From positions 1 to 64,000 of the forward strand of contig JAFTMI010000033.1 in NCBI GenBank assembly GCA_017452505.1: a DNA stretch of 64,000 nt. Direction: 5' to 3'. Position numbers and translations under genes: made by a program. The stretch comes from Oscillospiraceae bacterium (GTDB lineage Bacteria > Bacillota > Clostridia > Oscillospirales > Oscillospiraceae). Within the stretch, counting starts at the first letter, position 1. Every line of letters starts with the position of its first letter. The notes beneath the pieces are model-generated. The model had not been told where the DNA came from and searched no databases. It saw nothing but the letters and a program-made list of their open reading frames with translations. This document shows, in pieces, positions 35,970 through 44,668 of the stretch.

Positions 35970-37349
35970 TTACAGCTTGGTCCAATCTACAGGCTTAATT
36001 TGATACGGATCTTGCGCGCGAGCCTTGCTACTTTTCAGAATATCCTCCAGGGACTGGGTGCCGTCTAACTTGTGCTGAAGCCTTTTGATGTATCGCTGTG
36101 CCCAGTATTCCAGTGCATTTGCGCCGGTCATACAAATATCTTCTGCCATTTCCTGCATCAGCGCTAAAGAATCGGTGTACACTTCCAATGAGAGACTTTG
36201 GGTTTTCAATACATCCACTGCTTGGCGGCTGTGCGCTTTAAACTCCTGTGCTTCCTTGTGCAGCATTTTTTGCTGGTGGCGGAGGTCTTCTATGCACGCA
36301 TCAAATTGTTTGCTGCCGCCAAATCTGTGCAGATAAATCCCGGCAAAGATGATACTGCCTATACTGCTCCGTCGATTCCGGGGATCTAACAACCACTCTG
36401 CATTCTTGGCTTTTCTTTTCAAATGATAAGATTCGTCCAATTGTTCCTGCAAACGATCTTTACGCTTTTGATAATCCTTCCAAAACGCATCTCGCGCTTC
36501 CTTGTAGTGGTCCCATAACGCTTGCTTTTCCTGCCAGGAAGCATAGGGGAGAGTGTCGCACAGTTTATCAGTTTCCTCCCGTTTCATGCCTGCCATGCGA
36601 CCCCAGGAACGATATTTCTTTCGAGCATCAAAGTCAATCTCATCAAATAGTACTGGCTCGCGGTGCTGCACATTATGATGAAGCGCATTTTGAATTGCCA
36701 GGAGTGTATAGTCACCGCCTAAAGTATCGCCACGGCATGCCTTGTGATCACGCAGTTTGTAGCTGATGGTCTGCTCTGTACATCGGGTAAGAACGACTCC
36801 GTTCTTTTCCAATGCAGACCGAAAGGCCTGCATGTTGCAGCACTCTGCTGCAGCACTATCAATGATACTGCGCAGCTCGTCCTTCCAAACCACTTTGTTT
36901 TTTCTCCGCATTTCCACTTCCGAGAAAGTAACACACTCAATGTCTTCACAATTCTTTTCACGCTCTCTTTTTTCTTTGGTGGCCTTTCGCCAATCCAAGG
37001 TTGAGAGTCCAAATTCTGCAGCAAGCGTGTTAGCATAATCTTTCCATCCTCTATACTCTGCATCCCGCGCATCCAGTTTTCTTCCCGTGGTCTGCTCACA
37101 GGCTGCGATAATGAAGTGAATATGAATACTGGCTCCGTGATCCTGCACCGTCCAAACAACCTCCCGGTTTGGCCACAGCTTTTTCGCATACTTTGCGGCA
37201 TACCGATTGGCAGATTCAGCGGTCAACACTCCACCGTTTTCCGGGCGGTCTGCCGGGTCAAAGGATACCTTTGTGTGATAGTATTTCCTTTCGTTAAAAT
37301 CATACCCTTTCCCAAACAGATGCATGGTTTGCAATATCTGCTTCGCCAT
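35970..37349 (-). CDS. MobA/MobL-type relaxase; true N-terminus lies upstream without a usual start codon
   Basis: 459 residues from the first ATG. The histidine triad DHGASIHIHFIIAA marks a relaxase that nicks oriT for conjugal mobilization; the rest is helical and basic. The frame stays open upstream to 37478 and encodes LKIPITKCEASKATPSKGIAYILDPEKV..., which is the conserved relaxase N-terminus including the likely catalytic Tyr (GIAYIL). That part has no ATG, GTG or TTG. So the protein made from the ATG would lack its active-site Tyr; either a rare start codon or a small mutation is involved. Downstream of the MobC-like gene. Confidence 0.85.
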   Translation of the reverse strand: MAKQILQTMHLFGKGYDFNERKYYHTKVSFDPADRPENGGVLTAESANRYAAKYAKKLWPNREVVWTVQDHGASIHIHFIIAACEQTTGRKLDARDAEYRGWKDYANTLAAEFGLSTLDWRKATKEKREREKNCEDIECVTFSEVEMRRKNKVVWKDELRSIIDSAAAECCNMQAFRSALEKNGVVLTRCTEQTISYKLRDHKACRGDTLGGDYTLLAIQNALHHNVQHREPVLFDEIDFDARKKYRSWGRMAGMKREETDKLCDTLPYASWQEKQALWDHYKEARDAFWKDYQKRKDRLQEQLDESYHLKRKAKNAEWLLDPRNRRSSIGSIIFAGIYLHRFGGSKQFDACIEDLRHQQKMLHKEAQEFKAHSRQAVDVLKTQSLSLEVYTDSLALMQEMAEDICMTGANALEYWAQRYIKRLQHKLDGTQSLEDILKSSKARAQDPYQIKPVDWTKL

Positions 37350-37474
37350 CTTTTCGGGATTATCAGATAGAAATCTCTGGCTTCCGCGAGCAATTACTTT
37401 CTCCGGGTCCAGAATGTAAGCGATTCCTTTAGACGGTGTTGCCTTACTGGCTTCGCATTTTGTGATTGGTATTT

Positions 37475-37909
37475 TTAGTTTCCCCCTTTCTTATTTTGGT
37501 ATGCAAGATAAACATCCCACATTGTCAACCAAGCATTCAATTTTTCCAAAGTATCCGTTACTTGGTTGCTTGTATGTTCGATACTAACGATATCGACTGC
37601 ATTTCTTTCCTCACGCATAATGTAGGCAAGCTTCAAGGCTTGATTCAAATTGATTCCCACCCTAATAAGTTCTGCGCGAAGCTCTCCTGCACCAGGTACT
37701 ACAATCCGGCGCCGTTGGTGGATGCTTGACATCACAAAATCTGCGAGTGTCATATCGTTTTCTTGTGCCGCTGCTTTCAACTTTGCAACTTCGGCCTCCG
37801 TCAATCGAATCTGCACTTGACTGTTGCGTGTTAACTTTGAACGATCCTGAGGTTTTCTCCGTTTTGTTGATTGCTTTTCAGCTTGTGTTTCTTTACATTT
37901 TTTAAGCAT
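37475..37909 (-). CDS. MobC-like relaxosome protein
   Basis: 144 residues from the ATG at 37909 behind AGAAAGGAGAAAATGTG; longer in-frame ATGs lack ribosome sites. Basic N-terminus, a ribbon-helix-helix (SQVQIRLTEAEVAKLKAAAQENDMTLADFVMSSI, about 32-65) and a helical C-terminus with GELRAELIRVGINLNQALKLA, the MobC pattern. It would bind oriT and help the relaxase. Its stop overlaps the open relaxase frame. Confidence 0.88.
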   Translation of the reverse strand: MLKKCKETQAEKQSTKRRKPQDRSKLTRNSQVQIRLTEAEVAKLKAAAQENDMTLADFVMSSIHQRRRIVVPGAGELRAELIRVGINLNQALKLAYIMREERNAVDIVSIEHTSNQVTDTLEKLNAWLTMWDVYLAYQNKKGGN

Positions 37910-38062
37910 CACATTTTCTCCTTTCTGCGGCATAAGCCGCCCACGCATAGGGGGTCTGGGGTCTACCCCAGCAAGGCTAAAATCGGGGATTTTAGGGGAG
38001 ATGCATTGCATCACCCGTTCCTTGCCATTTAGAAAAGCCGACATTTTTCATACAAACAAAAA

Positions 38063-38097
38063 ACGGAGCCACTTACTTCAAAAGTAAGTGGCTCCGT
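38063..38097 (-). terminator. terminator/attenuator hairpin upstream of the mob genes
   Basis: Perfect 16-bp stem ACGGAGCCACTTACTT/AAGTAAGTGGCTCCGT with TTTTTTG after it on the minus strand. It lies about 150 bases upstream of the MobC start, so it could attenuate a transcript entering mobC. The next 240 bases (38098-38340) carry a TAACTTGCTAAGTTA palindrome and no gene; oriT may be here (inference). Confidence 0.7.
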
Positions 38098-38390
38098 AGT
38101 CAATACGAAAACCGAAATAACTTGCTAAGTTATTCCATCTTGGCTTTTGGTACAATTCCCGGCCTCTTTCATCCGGTTGTCCGCTGTTTTCCTCGCGTCA
38201 AGCTATGACTGTGCCTTTTCGGCTGACAGGGCGGGGAACGACGGCAAGCCGTCTCGCAATAATCTGCGTCCCAACTTGATAAACGCACTGCCCAGTATTT
38301 TTTATAGTATATCACAAAAGAAAATAAAAATCAAGTAATCCTATCAAACTTAAGGCTATGAGTGTCGAAATCATTTGCAGATTATTCTTG

Positions 38391-38419
38391 TTTACAAAGG
38401 TTTGTTTCCATGTTACAAT
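38391..38419 (+). promoter_or_regulatory. promoter of the predicted small RNA
   Basis: TTTACA (38391-38396), 17-bp spacer, TACAAT (38414-38419). The start site would be about 38426, at the first base of the long hairpin. Confidence 0.75.
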
Positions 38420-38425
38420 ATCTTT

Positions 38426-38585
38426 GCGACACAAACTGAATAACTTTACTGATAGGTGTGCATTTTTACTTTGGTAAAAATGCATGCCCATTTTCGCATA
38501 CCTGTCGGTAAAGTGGAAGTTTGTGTCGCAGCAAATGGGGCCGTGCGTTTTTCGGTGCGCAGTTTTGGCTGCGCACTTTTTTATT
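38426..38585 (+). ncRNA. predicted small RNA with long hairpin and terminator
   Basis: About 160 bases. One long irregular hairpin: TTTGCGACACAAACT pairs with AGTTTGTGTCGCAGCAAA, CTTTACTGATAGGTGTGC with GCATACCTGTCGGTAAAG, capped by GCATTTTTAC/GTAAAAATGC. Then a Rho-independent terminator GTGCGCAG/CTGCGCAC with TTTTTT (38555-38582). Bounded by its own near-consensus promoter and containing no credible reading frame. It could be an independent RNA or an attenuated leader for the small gene at 38677. Confidence 0.7.
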
Positions 38586-38676
38586 TCAGAAAAACTTTTT
38601 TAATTTTCTTACAAAATAGTGAACCAGTTGAGCTTTCTATGTGTCTAATAATTATCAGGACACAAAGGAGGCAGCT

Positions 38677-38799
38677 ATGACATTCTTTGAACTGGTCAAG
38701 CAATGCTTGCAAAAAGAAGCGGTTCGGACGGAACCGAATAAGCAGTTTGCTATCCAAAAAGTATTAACTGAGTTTAGTGAAAAATGGAAAAGCAAATAG
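38677..38799 (+). CDS. 40-residue small protein
   Basis: Reads MTFFELVKQCLQKEAVRTEP... to a TAG stop at 38797-38799. The ribosome site AAAGGAGG is strong and well spaced, which is the main support. It is soluble, helical and charged. The GTGTC/GACAC repeat just upstream could fold over the leader. It precedes the sigma-factor gene by 67 bases. Function unknown. Confidence 0.55.
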   Translation: MTFFELVKQCLQKEAVRTEPNKQFAIQKVLTEFSEKWKSK

Positions 38800-38866
38800 C
38801 GATAGCAACAATAATGGCTAAGTATATAGAGATGGTATATGTATAAAAACTGAAGGAAGTTTAAAA

Positions 38867-40708
38867 ATGAAGAAAACTAGAATAGAATCCCTTGTCAACC
38901 GTTCGCAAAGCGGTGATTTGCAGGCAATGGAAGAATTACTGGAAGCTGCACATACATCTGTTTCCTATCAATGCCGAAAGATGATGGCGCACCAAGAGGA
39001 TGCGGAGGATTTAACGCAGGAAGTGCTGCTGGCAGTATATCAAAAGATTGACACACTAAAGGAAGCAAAAGCATTTTGGAGTTGGTTGCACCGCATTACC
39101 GCTACTCACTGTATGAATGCATTGAGCCGCAATCATGTAGACCTACAGTTTGCAGAGGATGAGGACGGTCATAGTGTTGTGGATGATTTGGAAGTGCTGG
39201 ATGAGCGTTCAATCCCCGGCAAAGCACTTGACAATGCTGAAACTGCCCGGATGATCGATGCGATCGTGTCCGACCTTCCAGAAGCACAGCGAATGTCCAC
39301 GCTATTGTATTATTACAACGAAATGAGCGTGAAAGAAATCGCTCAGATCATGAATGTGCCGGAGAACACTGTTAAAAGCCGCCTTAATCTTGCCAGAAAA
39401 GCAATCAAGGATAAGGTCCTGGACTACGAGAAGCAGGGTGTCAAGCTTTACAGTGCATCTATTTTGCCGTTCCTTTGGTATTTCCTTCGTACAGCGGCAG
39501 AATGTCAAGCAGATACCGGTGCTGCCGCCGCTTGTGCATCGGGTGTTATCACAACTACTAAAGTTGCAACTACAACAGCTGCAACAACAGGAGCAATGGT
39601 CACGGGTGCTGTTACAACTGGAATTGCTGCAAAAATAGTAGCAGGATGTTTAGCTCTTGCCATTGCTGTTGGTGGCGCAGCATTGTATTTCGGAGGGCAA
39701 AATTCTAACAGTAACACAGTAGAAACAACCACAGCCACCTCTATTTCACAACCAGTCACCAACTCCATCGAAGGAACAACAGAGCCGGCAGCAACAGAGA
39801 CAGAGACAGCGACAACAGAACCTACTCAAGCTAGCAAGCCGTCAACTGAACTAACTGACCCCGGGTATGATGATGCGGATGACCCTGTTTGGAAATATAA
39901 CCATCCAACGCTTACAGAAGTTCGTGATACCAGGTATGCGCATTGGAGGTCGATAACGGTGTATGATCGCATGGCGATTTGCACCGGTTACATCGGTAGC
40001 ACAATACCTATACTGTCAATGGGCAATACTATTGGTGAACTTGGATTCAACGAAAAAGTCCTTTGCACTGGTGAGTATGACAATGGATGGTTCCGTGTCG
40101 AGTACAAAGGCGCAACAGGTTATGTAGATACTGACGGCCACTTTCACACATTGCACGCGGAACCGGTTATTTTTACATACACAGATGGGACAACTGGCAC
40201 CGTACCAAAGCATAACGCAACCTATATTGATGACGACGGAGAAAAAAGAACTTACATAGCCAGCCTAGATGGTTCAAGGCGTGAAGATGGAGAAATCTGT
40301 TTTTTGTGCGGCAAAGAGGTCAAAGCAAACTTTGGGGATTGGGCGCATCGTATTTATGAGCGACTAAAATATTGCCATCATAGTAACAGTGGTATATATT
40401 GTATCTATTGTGGCAAGAAAGTCCCTGCTGGTACATGCCATGATTGTATCGAATACTTTGATGAGTCAAGGTATTATTGTGAATATTGCGGTAAGGACGG
40501 CAGCTATTCGGACACCGTTAGTTGTTGCTATGCTGCAGATTATCTTGGTTATAAGGTAGGCAATACAGTAGAATACGGAGAGAGAATTCTGGAATATCTT
40601 GGCAATGACGAATGGAAGGACGAAGGCGGAATTATATGGAATTCTTATGAAGAATTCGGAAAAATATATTTTTACCGGTTGTCTACGAATGGAACTAGCG
40701 GAAACTGA
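38867..40708 (+). CDS. ECF-type sigma factor fused to a membrane-anchored extracellular domain
   Basis: 613 residues, three times the size of a normal ECF sigma factor. Sigma-70 region 2 (about 25-92, AEDLTQEVLLAVYQKI, FWSWLHRITATHCMNAL) and region 4 (about 132-185, VKEIAQIMNVPENTVKSRLNLARKAI) are intact. A single membrane helix (about 253-276) is followed by a Thr/Glu linker (280-330). The outer part has an SH3-like domain (about 360-430) and four Cys pairs (CFLCGK, YCIYCGKK, CHDC, YCEYCGKD; about 475-550). This suggests a sigma factor tethered to the membrane with its own sensor, perhaps freed by proteolysis (inference). The membrane-protein gene at 40729 follows. Confidence 0.85.
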   Translation: MKKTRIESLVNRSQSGDLQAMEELLEAAHTSVSYQCRKMMAHQEDAEDLTQEVLLAVYQKIDTLKEAKAFWSWLHRITATHCMNALSRNHVDLQFAEDEDGHSVVDDLEVLDERSIPGKALDNAETARMIDAIVSDLPEAQRMSTLLYYYNEMSVKEIAQIMNVPENTVKSRLNLARKAIKDKVLDYEKQGVKLYSASILPFLWYFLRTAAECQADTGAAAACASGVITTTKVATTTAATTGAMVTGAVTTGIAAKIVAGCLALAIAVGGAALYFGGQNSNSNTVETTTATSISQPVTNSIEGTTEPAATETETATTEPTQASKPSTELTDPGYDDADDPVWKYNHPTLTEVRDTRYAHWRSITVYDRMAICTGYIGSTIPILSMGNTIGELGFNEKVLCTGEYDNGWFRVEYKGATGYVDTDGHFHTLHAEPVIFTYTDGTTGTVPKHNATYIDDDGEKRTYIASLDGSRREDGEICFLCGKEVKANFGDWAHRIYERLKYCHHSNSGIYCIYCGKKVPAGTCHDCIEYFDESRYYCEYCGKDGSYSDTVSCCYAADYLGYKVGNTVEYGERILEYLGNDEWKDEGGIIWNSYEEFGKIYFYRLSTNGTSGN

Positions 40709-40728
40709 ACGGAATGGAGATAAATGAT

Positions 40729-41688
40729 ATGAGTAAAAGAGAATATGTGTTAGACACTCTTTTTGAGGACATTTCAAAGGAAGACTATAACGAGAATTGG
40801 TGCGAGCATAAAGAGCGTTTCCACGATTTGCTGAAAAGGGGTCTCCCTGGTTTTGTTATTGGAGCGATAATCTTTCTTGCACTCGCTATTTACTTAATGC
40901 TTTCTTCAACCGTAAAATTTGATCCTTCTGCAATTATTGCATTGGTGTTGTTTCCTTTGGTTGGCGGGTATGCCCTTGCTTGTATTCCTTATGGTTGGAG
41001 CGTAATAAATAAGTTCTTGGGTCAGTGGACGATATTCGGTAACATTTTTGTTATAATTTTTCTGTTCCTTCTGAAATTCGTTATAGCTTATGGAATTGGA
41101 TTAGTTGCATATCCAATCGTACTTATTTATAACCTCATCCGCTCACAGAAATCAAAAAGCAAAGTACAGCTGTGGACGATCATTGTAATTACCGTTGTAA
41201 TACTGTGGAATGTTTTCCTTGGAATTTGTGCCATTATTGATGCAAGGTCAAATCCTAGAGAAGACAATCCTAACAGTACAACATCTTCTGCGGTGCAACA
41301 TTATGCTACGGCTGAGGAGCTTCCTATGGATATCGTAAAACAGATCGGTGCGCAGTTGGTTTCGGAACAACAGAAGAAAAATGATGAGGATCCAAACTTT
41401 ACCTACACAGATGTGGAACTGTACGGCATTTTCTTCCTTGAAGGAAAGGAAGATGCCTGGGCCGATGAGAATCAACTTCACTTTGTAATTCGCTACAATA
41501 TGCTGGATAACAACGGAGAGGTCCAAAATGTATATTACATCCCAATGTACATTAAAGATATTGTAGTTCAGGCTGACGGTAGTATCTCTCTGCAACGCGA
41601 CGACTGTATAGCCCCCTTCTCCTATAGCTCTGCGGAAGCTTACACTGAGAAATACGTAGATGATTACGACATTACCCAAATCGGTTGA
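40729..41688 (+). CDS. membrane protein of unknown function
   Basis: 319 residues from the ATG at 40729 behind GGAG (spacing 9); the ATG at 40714 has no site. Four hydrophobic segments between about 40 and 170, then an extracellular C-terminal domain of about 145 residues (TAEELPMDIVKQIGAQLV, HFVIRYNMLDNNGEVQNVYYIPMYIKD). Follows the fused sigma factor by 20 bases and is probably cotranscribed, so it may be the partner controlling it. A truncated relative lies at 50922-51080. Confidence 0.7.
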   Translation: MSKREYVLDTLFEDISKEDYNENWCEHKERFHDLLKRGLPGFVIGAIIFLALAIYLMLSSTVKFDPSAIIALVLFPLVGGYALACIPYGWSVINKFLGQWTIFGNIFVIIFLFLLKFVIAYGIGLVAYPIVLIYNLIRSQKSKSKVQLWTIIVITVVILWNVFLGICAIIDARSNPREDNPNSTTSSAVQHYATAEELPMDIVKQIGAQLVSEQQKKNDEDPNFTYTDVELYGIFFLEGKEDAWADENQLHFVIRYNMLDNNGEVQNVYYIPMYIKDIVVQADGSISLQRDDCIAPFSYSSAEAYTEKYVDDYDITQIG

Positions 41689-41950
41689 TAGCAGCCAAAC
41701 GGAGGGATATTCAAAAGAACGTTGCAATGTGAAAGCATATAATTATTCTTTGCCACAATCTGTCAGAGCAAAGATACGAAAGCAACTGGCAAAGTTCAAA
41801 ATACTTGCCCTTCCCAAATGTGGAGAATCAATAAGCCTTCAAGGATTCGTAGAGAAAAGCGACAACAAACAGGCGAGTGTATAAAATATCACACGGATTC
41901 GATTGGTCTATGGACGATCAAGGATGTCGTGAAACTGCGAATATAACAAA

Positions 41951-41995
41951 CTGCCGTACCGTTGGAGATCGTTCCCAGCGATACGGCAGTTTTTC
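41951..41995 (+). terminator. terminator after the sigma-factor/membrane-protein unit
   Basis: CTGCCGTA pairs with TACGGCAG, with an inner GC-rich part, followed by TTTTTC. The stretch 41689-42221 otherwise shows no gene that I can support; short open frames there lack ribosome sites and one crosses this hairpin. Confidence 0.75.
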
Positions 41996-42221
41996 TACTG
42001 GGGATATTTCGTTTACAAAAGGAATAAGATCAAACAACAAAAATGGATGCCAAATACGACTCTTCCAGCAACCAGCGTTATCTTTTGTAGGGGGAATATA
42101 ATTGTTTCTTTACGGGAAATGACGCGAAATTCGGAAATGATATCTGTTTCAACAACCGGAAATCGGGTTCCTGTCACAGAAGGTCAGCCTCCTCTATGTT
42201 AAATGCGAGGAGGCGACGAAA

Positions 42222-42437
42222 ATGGTCAGATTAAGTCACAAAACCATACGAAACAAGATCGCAGAACAAAACTGGACCCAGGAAGCCGTGGCGGAGGCGC
42301 TAAACATTTCAGACAGGCATATTCGCAATTTGTGCAAACGGGATACCAACGCCTATATAGCCCTTTGCTACAATCTGAGTAAGCTTTTCGGCACAACCAT
42401 TGAGGAGCTGCTGGAGATTGGGGAGGCGGACAAATGA
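42222..42437 (+). CDS. small XRE-type regulator
   Basis: 71 residues, essentially one helix-turn-helix (IRNKIAEQNWTQEAVAEALNISDRHIRNLCKRD, about 9-41), and a C-terminal XRE tail LSKLFGTTIEELLEI. GCGAGGAGGCG ribosome site. Its last 4 bases overlap the start of the zinc-ribbon gene. Located upstream of the two-gene 42.9-44.4 kb module, which it may control. Confidence 0.82.
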   Translation: MVRLSHKTIRNKIAEQNWTQEAVAEALNISDRHIRNLCKRDTNAYIALCYNLSKLFGTTIEELLEIGEADK

Positions 42438-42691
42438 ACATTCTATGGTTCAAAAAACGCACTGCCAAGGCAGAAAGCTATCGCGCGCCAATGACTATCA
42501 CCCATCTGCGGTCCTTCAGCACGGCATGCTATTATGTGTGTCCTCGGTGTAACACAAGCCTTGACCGGGAATATATGGCTTACTGTGACCGCTGTGGACA
42601 ATGCCTGGATTGGCGGTTAACGTCTGTTTTGATAGGAGTGGGAAATCTGGATAAAGAAAATGCTGTGGTAAAACAATCTTGTTCACCATAG
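42434..42691 (+). CDS. small zinc-ribbon protein
   Basis: 85 residues with CPRCNTSLDREYMAYCDRCGQCLDW, a four-Cys zinc-ribbon. No membrane helix. Translationally coupled to the XRE gene by a 4-base overlap. Function unknown; similar pairs of regulator and ribbon protein occur in mobile regions of gut Firmicutes (my recollection). Confidence 0.7.
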   Translation: MNILWFKKRTAKAESYRAPMTITHLRSFSTACYYVCPRCNTSLDREYMAYCDRCGQCLDWRLTSVLIGVGNLDKENAVVKQSCSP

Positions 42692-42744
42692 CCTGTAGTT
42701 TAAACGTCTGTTCTGTTTTTTGAACATTTATGTGTGCTATCTTA

Positions 42745-42782
42745 TGCGTCAAGAAAAATGCAGAAAAATGTCACCTGACGCA
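42745..42782. promoter_or_regulatory. operator-like inverted repeat upstream of the two-gene module
   Basis: TGCGTCA (42745-42751) and TGACGCA (42776-42782) flank an AT-rich 24 bases containing two AAAAATG repeats, 73 bases before the next gene. Confidence 0.45.
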
Positions 42783-42854
42783 GATGTTTCTACATAATAA
42801 AGTATATTCTCGATTATTGGGGATATATCAGATGACAAAAACAGGAGGACCGTT

Positions 42855-43781
42855 ATGGATGAGAAAGTAATGCAGTTTGCAAATTTTAACATCACCTTTG
42901 GGCAAGGGAATGCCCCGATGCTTGAATACTTTGAAGAGATCATTTTTCCTGCTTTTACCGGTGCATACATTCGCGGCAAGGAAGACGATGTAACCAAGTA
43001 TTCGTTTGATGGTGTTACGCTAAAGCAAATAGACGGCGAATATGTGATGACAGGTAATTTTGTTAAGGACACAGAATACAATGTGATTACAACGGTACAA
43101 GAGGGCGAGTTGGTTAGTTCTCCAGCTAGAGTGCCGACGGCACCATATTCTCGTTTTATTATCTTCTTGAAGAATCACAGAATGGTTTTGATCCGAAATG
43201 AAACAGCAAGTCCAGATATTCGGAGTTTCCAGAAAACAGTAAGTGAAATTCTTATGAAGCACATCCGCAAAGAGAATCAGGACAAAGATAAGAACAAAAA
43301 ACTGCCGTTTGCCGTGGTTCATATTGTGGATATCCCTCAGGCGGAGAGCATAGAAGATGCACTTAAATCTGTAAAAAAAGTAAACTGGTTAAAATTTAGA
43401 TTTTTCCCGTTAAACAATGATTTGGATACATTACCTCTTGCAACTGCAGTTCGTGAGGGCATGCAGATTGCAGGATGTAGAACAGGTAATGTTAAGCTCA
43501 ATTCCCCTGGCAACAAAAAAGGCATTCAAGATGTTATTGTGGCAACAGGGGGCTTAGCTGAAGCATCAATAGAGGTTACAGATACAGACGGGGAAGTTCG
43601 AAGGCTAAAAGAAGGGACATTTTCGTCGAGCACAAAGGTTGAATATAGTGGCAATGTGAGTTCCTATGGTGATGAGTACTTGGTAGCGCAAGCTAAGAAA
43701 AACAGTGCGATGAACACTGTAAGCAATGATAATGCAAAGCTTTATGAGCGGGTTTTGCACATATTAGAACGATTGGCATAA
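42855..43781 (+). CDS. cytosolic protein of a two-gene module (RexA/KwaB-like layout)
   Basis: 308 residues, no membrane segment. Mixed alpha/beta: N-terminal MQFANFNITFGQGNAPMLEYFEEIIFPAF, central SRFIIFLKNHRMVLIRNETASPDIRSFQKTVSEIL, a LPFAVVHIVDIPQAESIEDAL stretch, and a C-terminal strand-rich part (DVIVATGGLAEASIEVTDTDGEV). The size and the FxxFLKxxRMVLxR / IVDIP / VTDTDGE arrangement recall phage lambda RexA and Kiwa KwaB, cytosolic sensors paired with a small membrane protein. This is a resemblance in layout that I cannot confirm. Good ribosome site AGGAGGACCGTT. Followed 18 bases later by a four-helix membrane protein. Confidence 0.6.
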   Translation: MDEKVMQFANFNITFGQGNAPMLEYFEEIIFPAFTGAYIRGKEDDVTKYSFDGVTLKQIDGEYVMTGNFVKDTEYNVITTVQEGELVSSPARVPTAPYSRFIIFLKNHRMVLIRNETASPDIRSFQKTVSEILMKHIRKENQDKDKNKKLPFAVVHIVDIPQAESIEDALKSVKKVNWLKFRFFPLNNDLDTLPLATAVREGMQIAGCRTGNVKLNSPGNKKGIQDVIVATGGLAEASIEVTDTDGEVRRLKEGTFSSSTKVEYSGNVSSYGDEYLVAQAKKNSAMNTVSNDNAKLYERVLHILERLA

Positions 43782-43799
43782 TAAGGTTGGAGGAGGAAA

Positions 43800-44438
43800 A
43801 TGAAAACTCCTAATGTAGATTATTATACTGCCTCCCAGGATTTTGCGCCTAAGAAGGCTACTTGGCGCCATATATGCGGTTTAGCTTTTAAGGAACTTCG
43901 CCCCAACAAAAAAGATTGGCTTGGGGTAGTTTTACCATATGTTGGCGGAATCATTTTTGCGTGGATTATAGGCAGTGCGGAAGATACTGTGCAAATGACA
44001 GACACAATATGTACTGTATTCTTAGAAATACATATTGCTGTTTTCGGGTGTATATTGGCAGCATATTCTATTCTGTTAGCCTTTTTGGATGATAAGTATA
44101 TCAAGAAATTACTCCGCATAAATTACGAAGGAAACGCAAATTATCTAAAGGCGGGAACAGAATATTTCGAAACTGCAATGTATATCTATGTTGTAGGCAT
44201 TTTGTTATCTCTTATTGTAAAACTGATTGTAATATGTATGCCAAATGATTATGTGCTTACTTGCAATGACCTTCTTAACGAAAGCTTAGCTGCAACTCTT
44301 TTGTTCGGATATTTAGCATATACGATCAGGGCAACTTACGAGATAAAAAGTGTTGTAGCTAATACTGCAACACTTTTTGGCGGTAGTCTTGCTTTCAGAA
44401 TCCAGGCATTTGCCTCAGATATTAATGATGAGAATTAA
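43800..44438 (+). CDS. four-helix membrane protein of a two-gene module (RexB/KwaA-like layout)
   Basis: 212 residues with four membrane segments (VVLPYVGGIIFAWIIG, AVFGCILAAYSILLAFL, YVVGILLSLIVKLIVICM, LAATLLFGYLAYTIRA) and short polar ends. GGAGGAGGAAA ribosome site. In known two-gene systems of this build (RexAB, Kiwa) the membrane partner is the effector or anchor. A strong terminator follows, so the pair is a complete unit. Confidence 0.65.
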   Translation: MKTPNVDYYTASQDFAPKKATWRHICGLAFKELRPNKKDWLGVVLPYVGGIIFAWIIGSAEDTVQMTDTICTVFLEIHIAVFGCILAAYSILLAFLDDKYIKKLLRINYEGNANYLKAGTEYFETAMYIYVVGILLSLIVKLIVICMPNDYVLTCNDLLNESLAATLLFGYLAYTIRATYEIKSVVANTATLFGGSLAFRIQAFASDINDEN

Positions 44439-44472
44439 CAATCTCTAAGATCTATTATACAATTATACAGGA

Positions 44473-44515
44473 ACAGGGGTGCTGCAAGAATTTTCTTGCA
44501 GCACCCCTGTTCTCT
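44473..44515 (+). terminator. terminator of the two-gene module
   Basis: Very long stem: ACAGGGGTGCTGCAAGAA (44473-44490) pairs with its exact inverse (44493-44510); a T-rich tail TTCTCTATCTTTT follows. Confidence 0.8.
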
Positions 44516-44625
44516 ATCTTTTCTAATCCGCCCCTGCGAAAAAGGATTACAACGGGAGCTGAACTAAACCGCTGGCTAAAAAACAAAAACGACACTACAT
44601 TGGAGCCGAGAAACTGCATAGAAAA

Positions 44626-44650
44626 CCGGGGGCTGCTGGACAGCCCCCGG
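44626..44650 (-). terminator. terminator after the Thr/Pro lipoprotein gene
   Basis: CCGGGGGCTG, 5-base loop, CAGCCCCCGG, followed on the minus strand by TTTTC. Confidence 0.75.
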
Positions 44651-44668
44651 AAGTGGAAAATGAATTGT

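Larger units (their letters stand above)
33448..38340. mobile_element. core of a mobilizable element (serine recombinase, relaxase, MobC)
   Basis: A large serine recombinase at the edge, small element-type genes, a relaxase and a MobC-like accessory protein, all on the minus strand and AT-richer than the trk/dtxR region. There are no mating-pore genes, so transfer would need a helper. The cargo probably extends right to about 56.1 kb. The left end is inferred from the end of the family B repeat; att sites were not identified. Confidence 0.55.

Noticed and set aside
41660..42101. Two open frames of 74 codons
   Set aside because: No ribosome sites; one overlaps the end of the previous gene and the other runs through a terminator hairpin.
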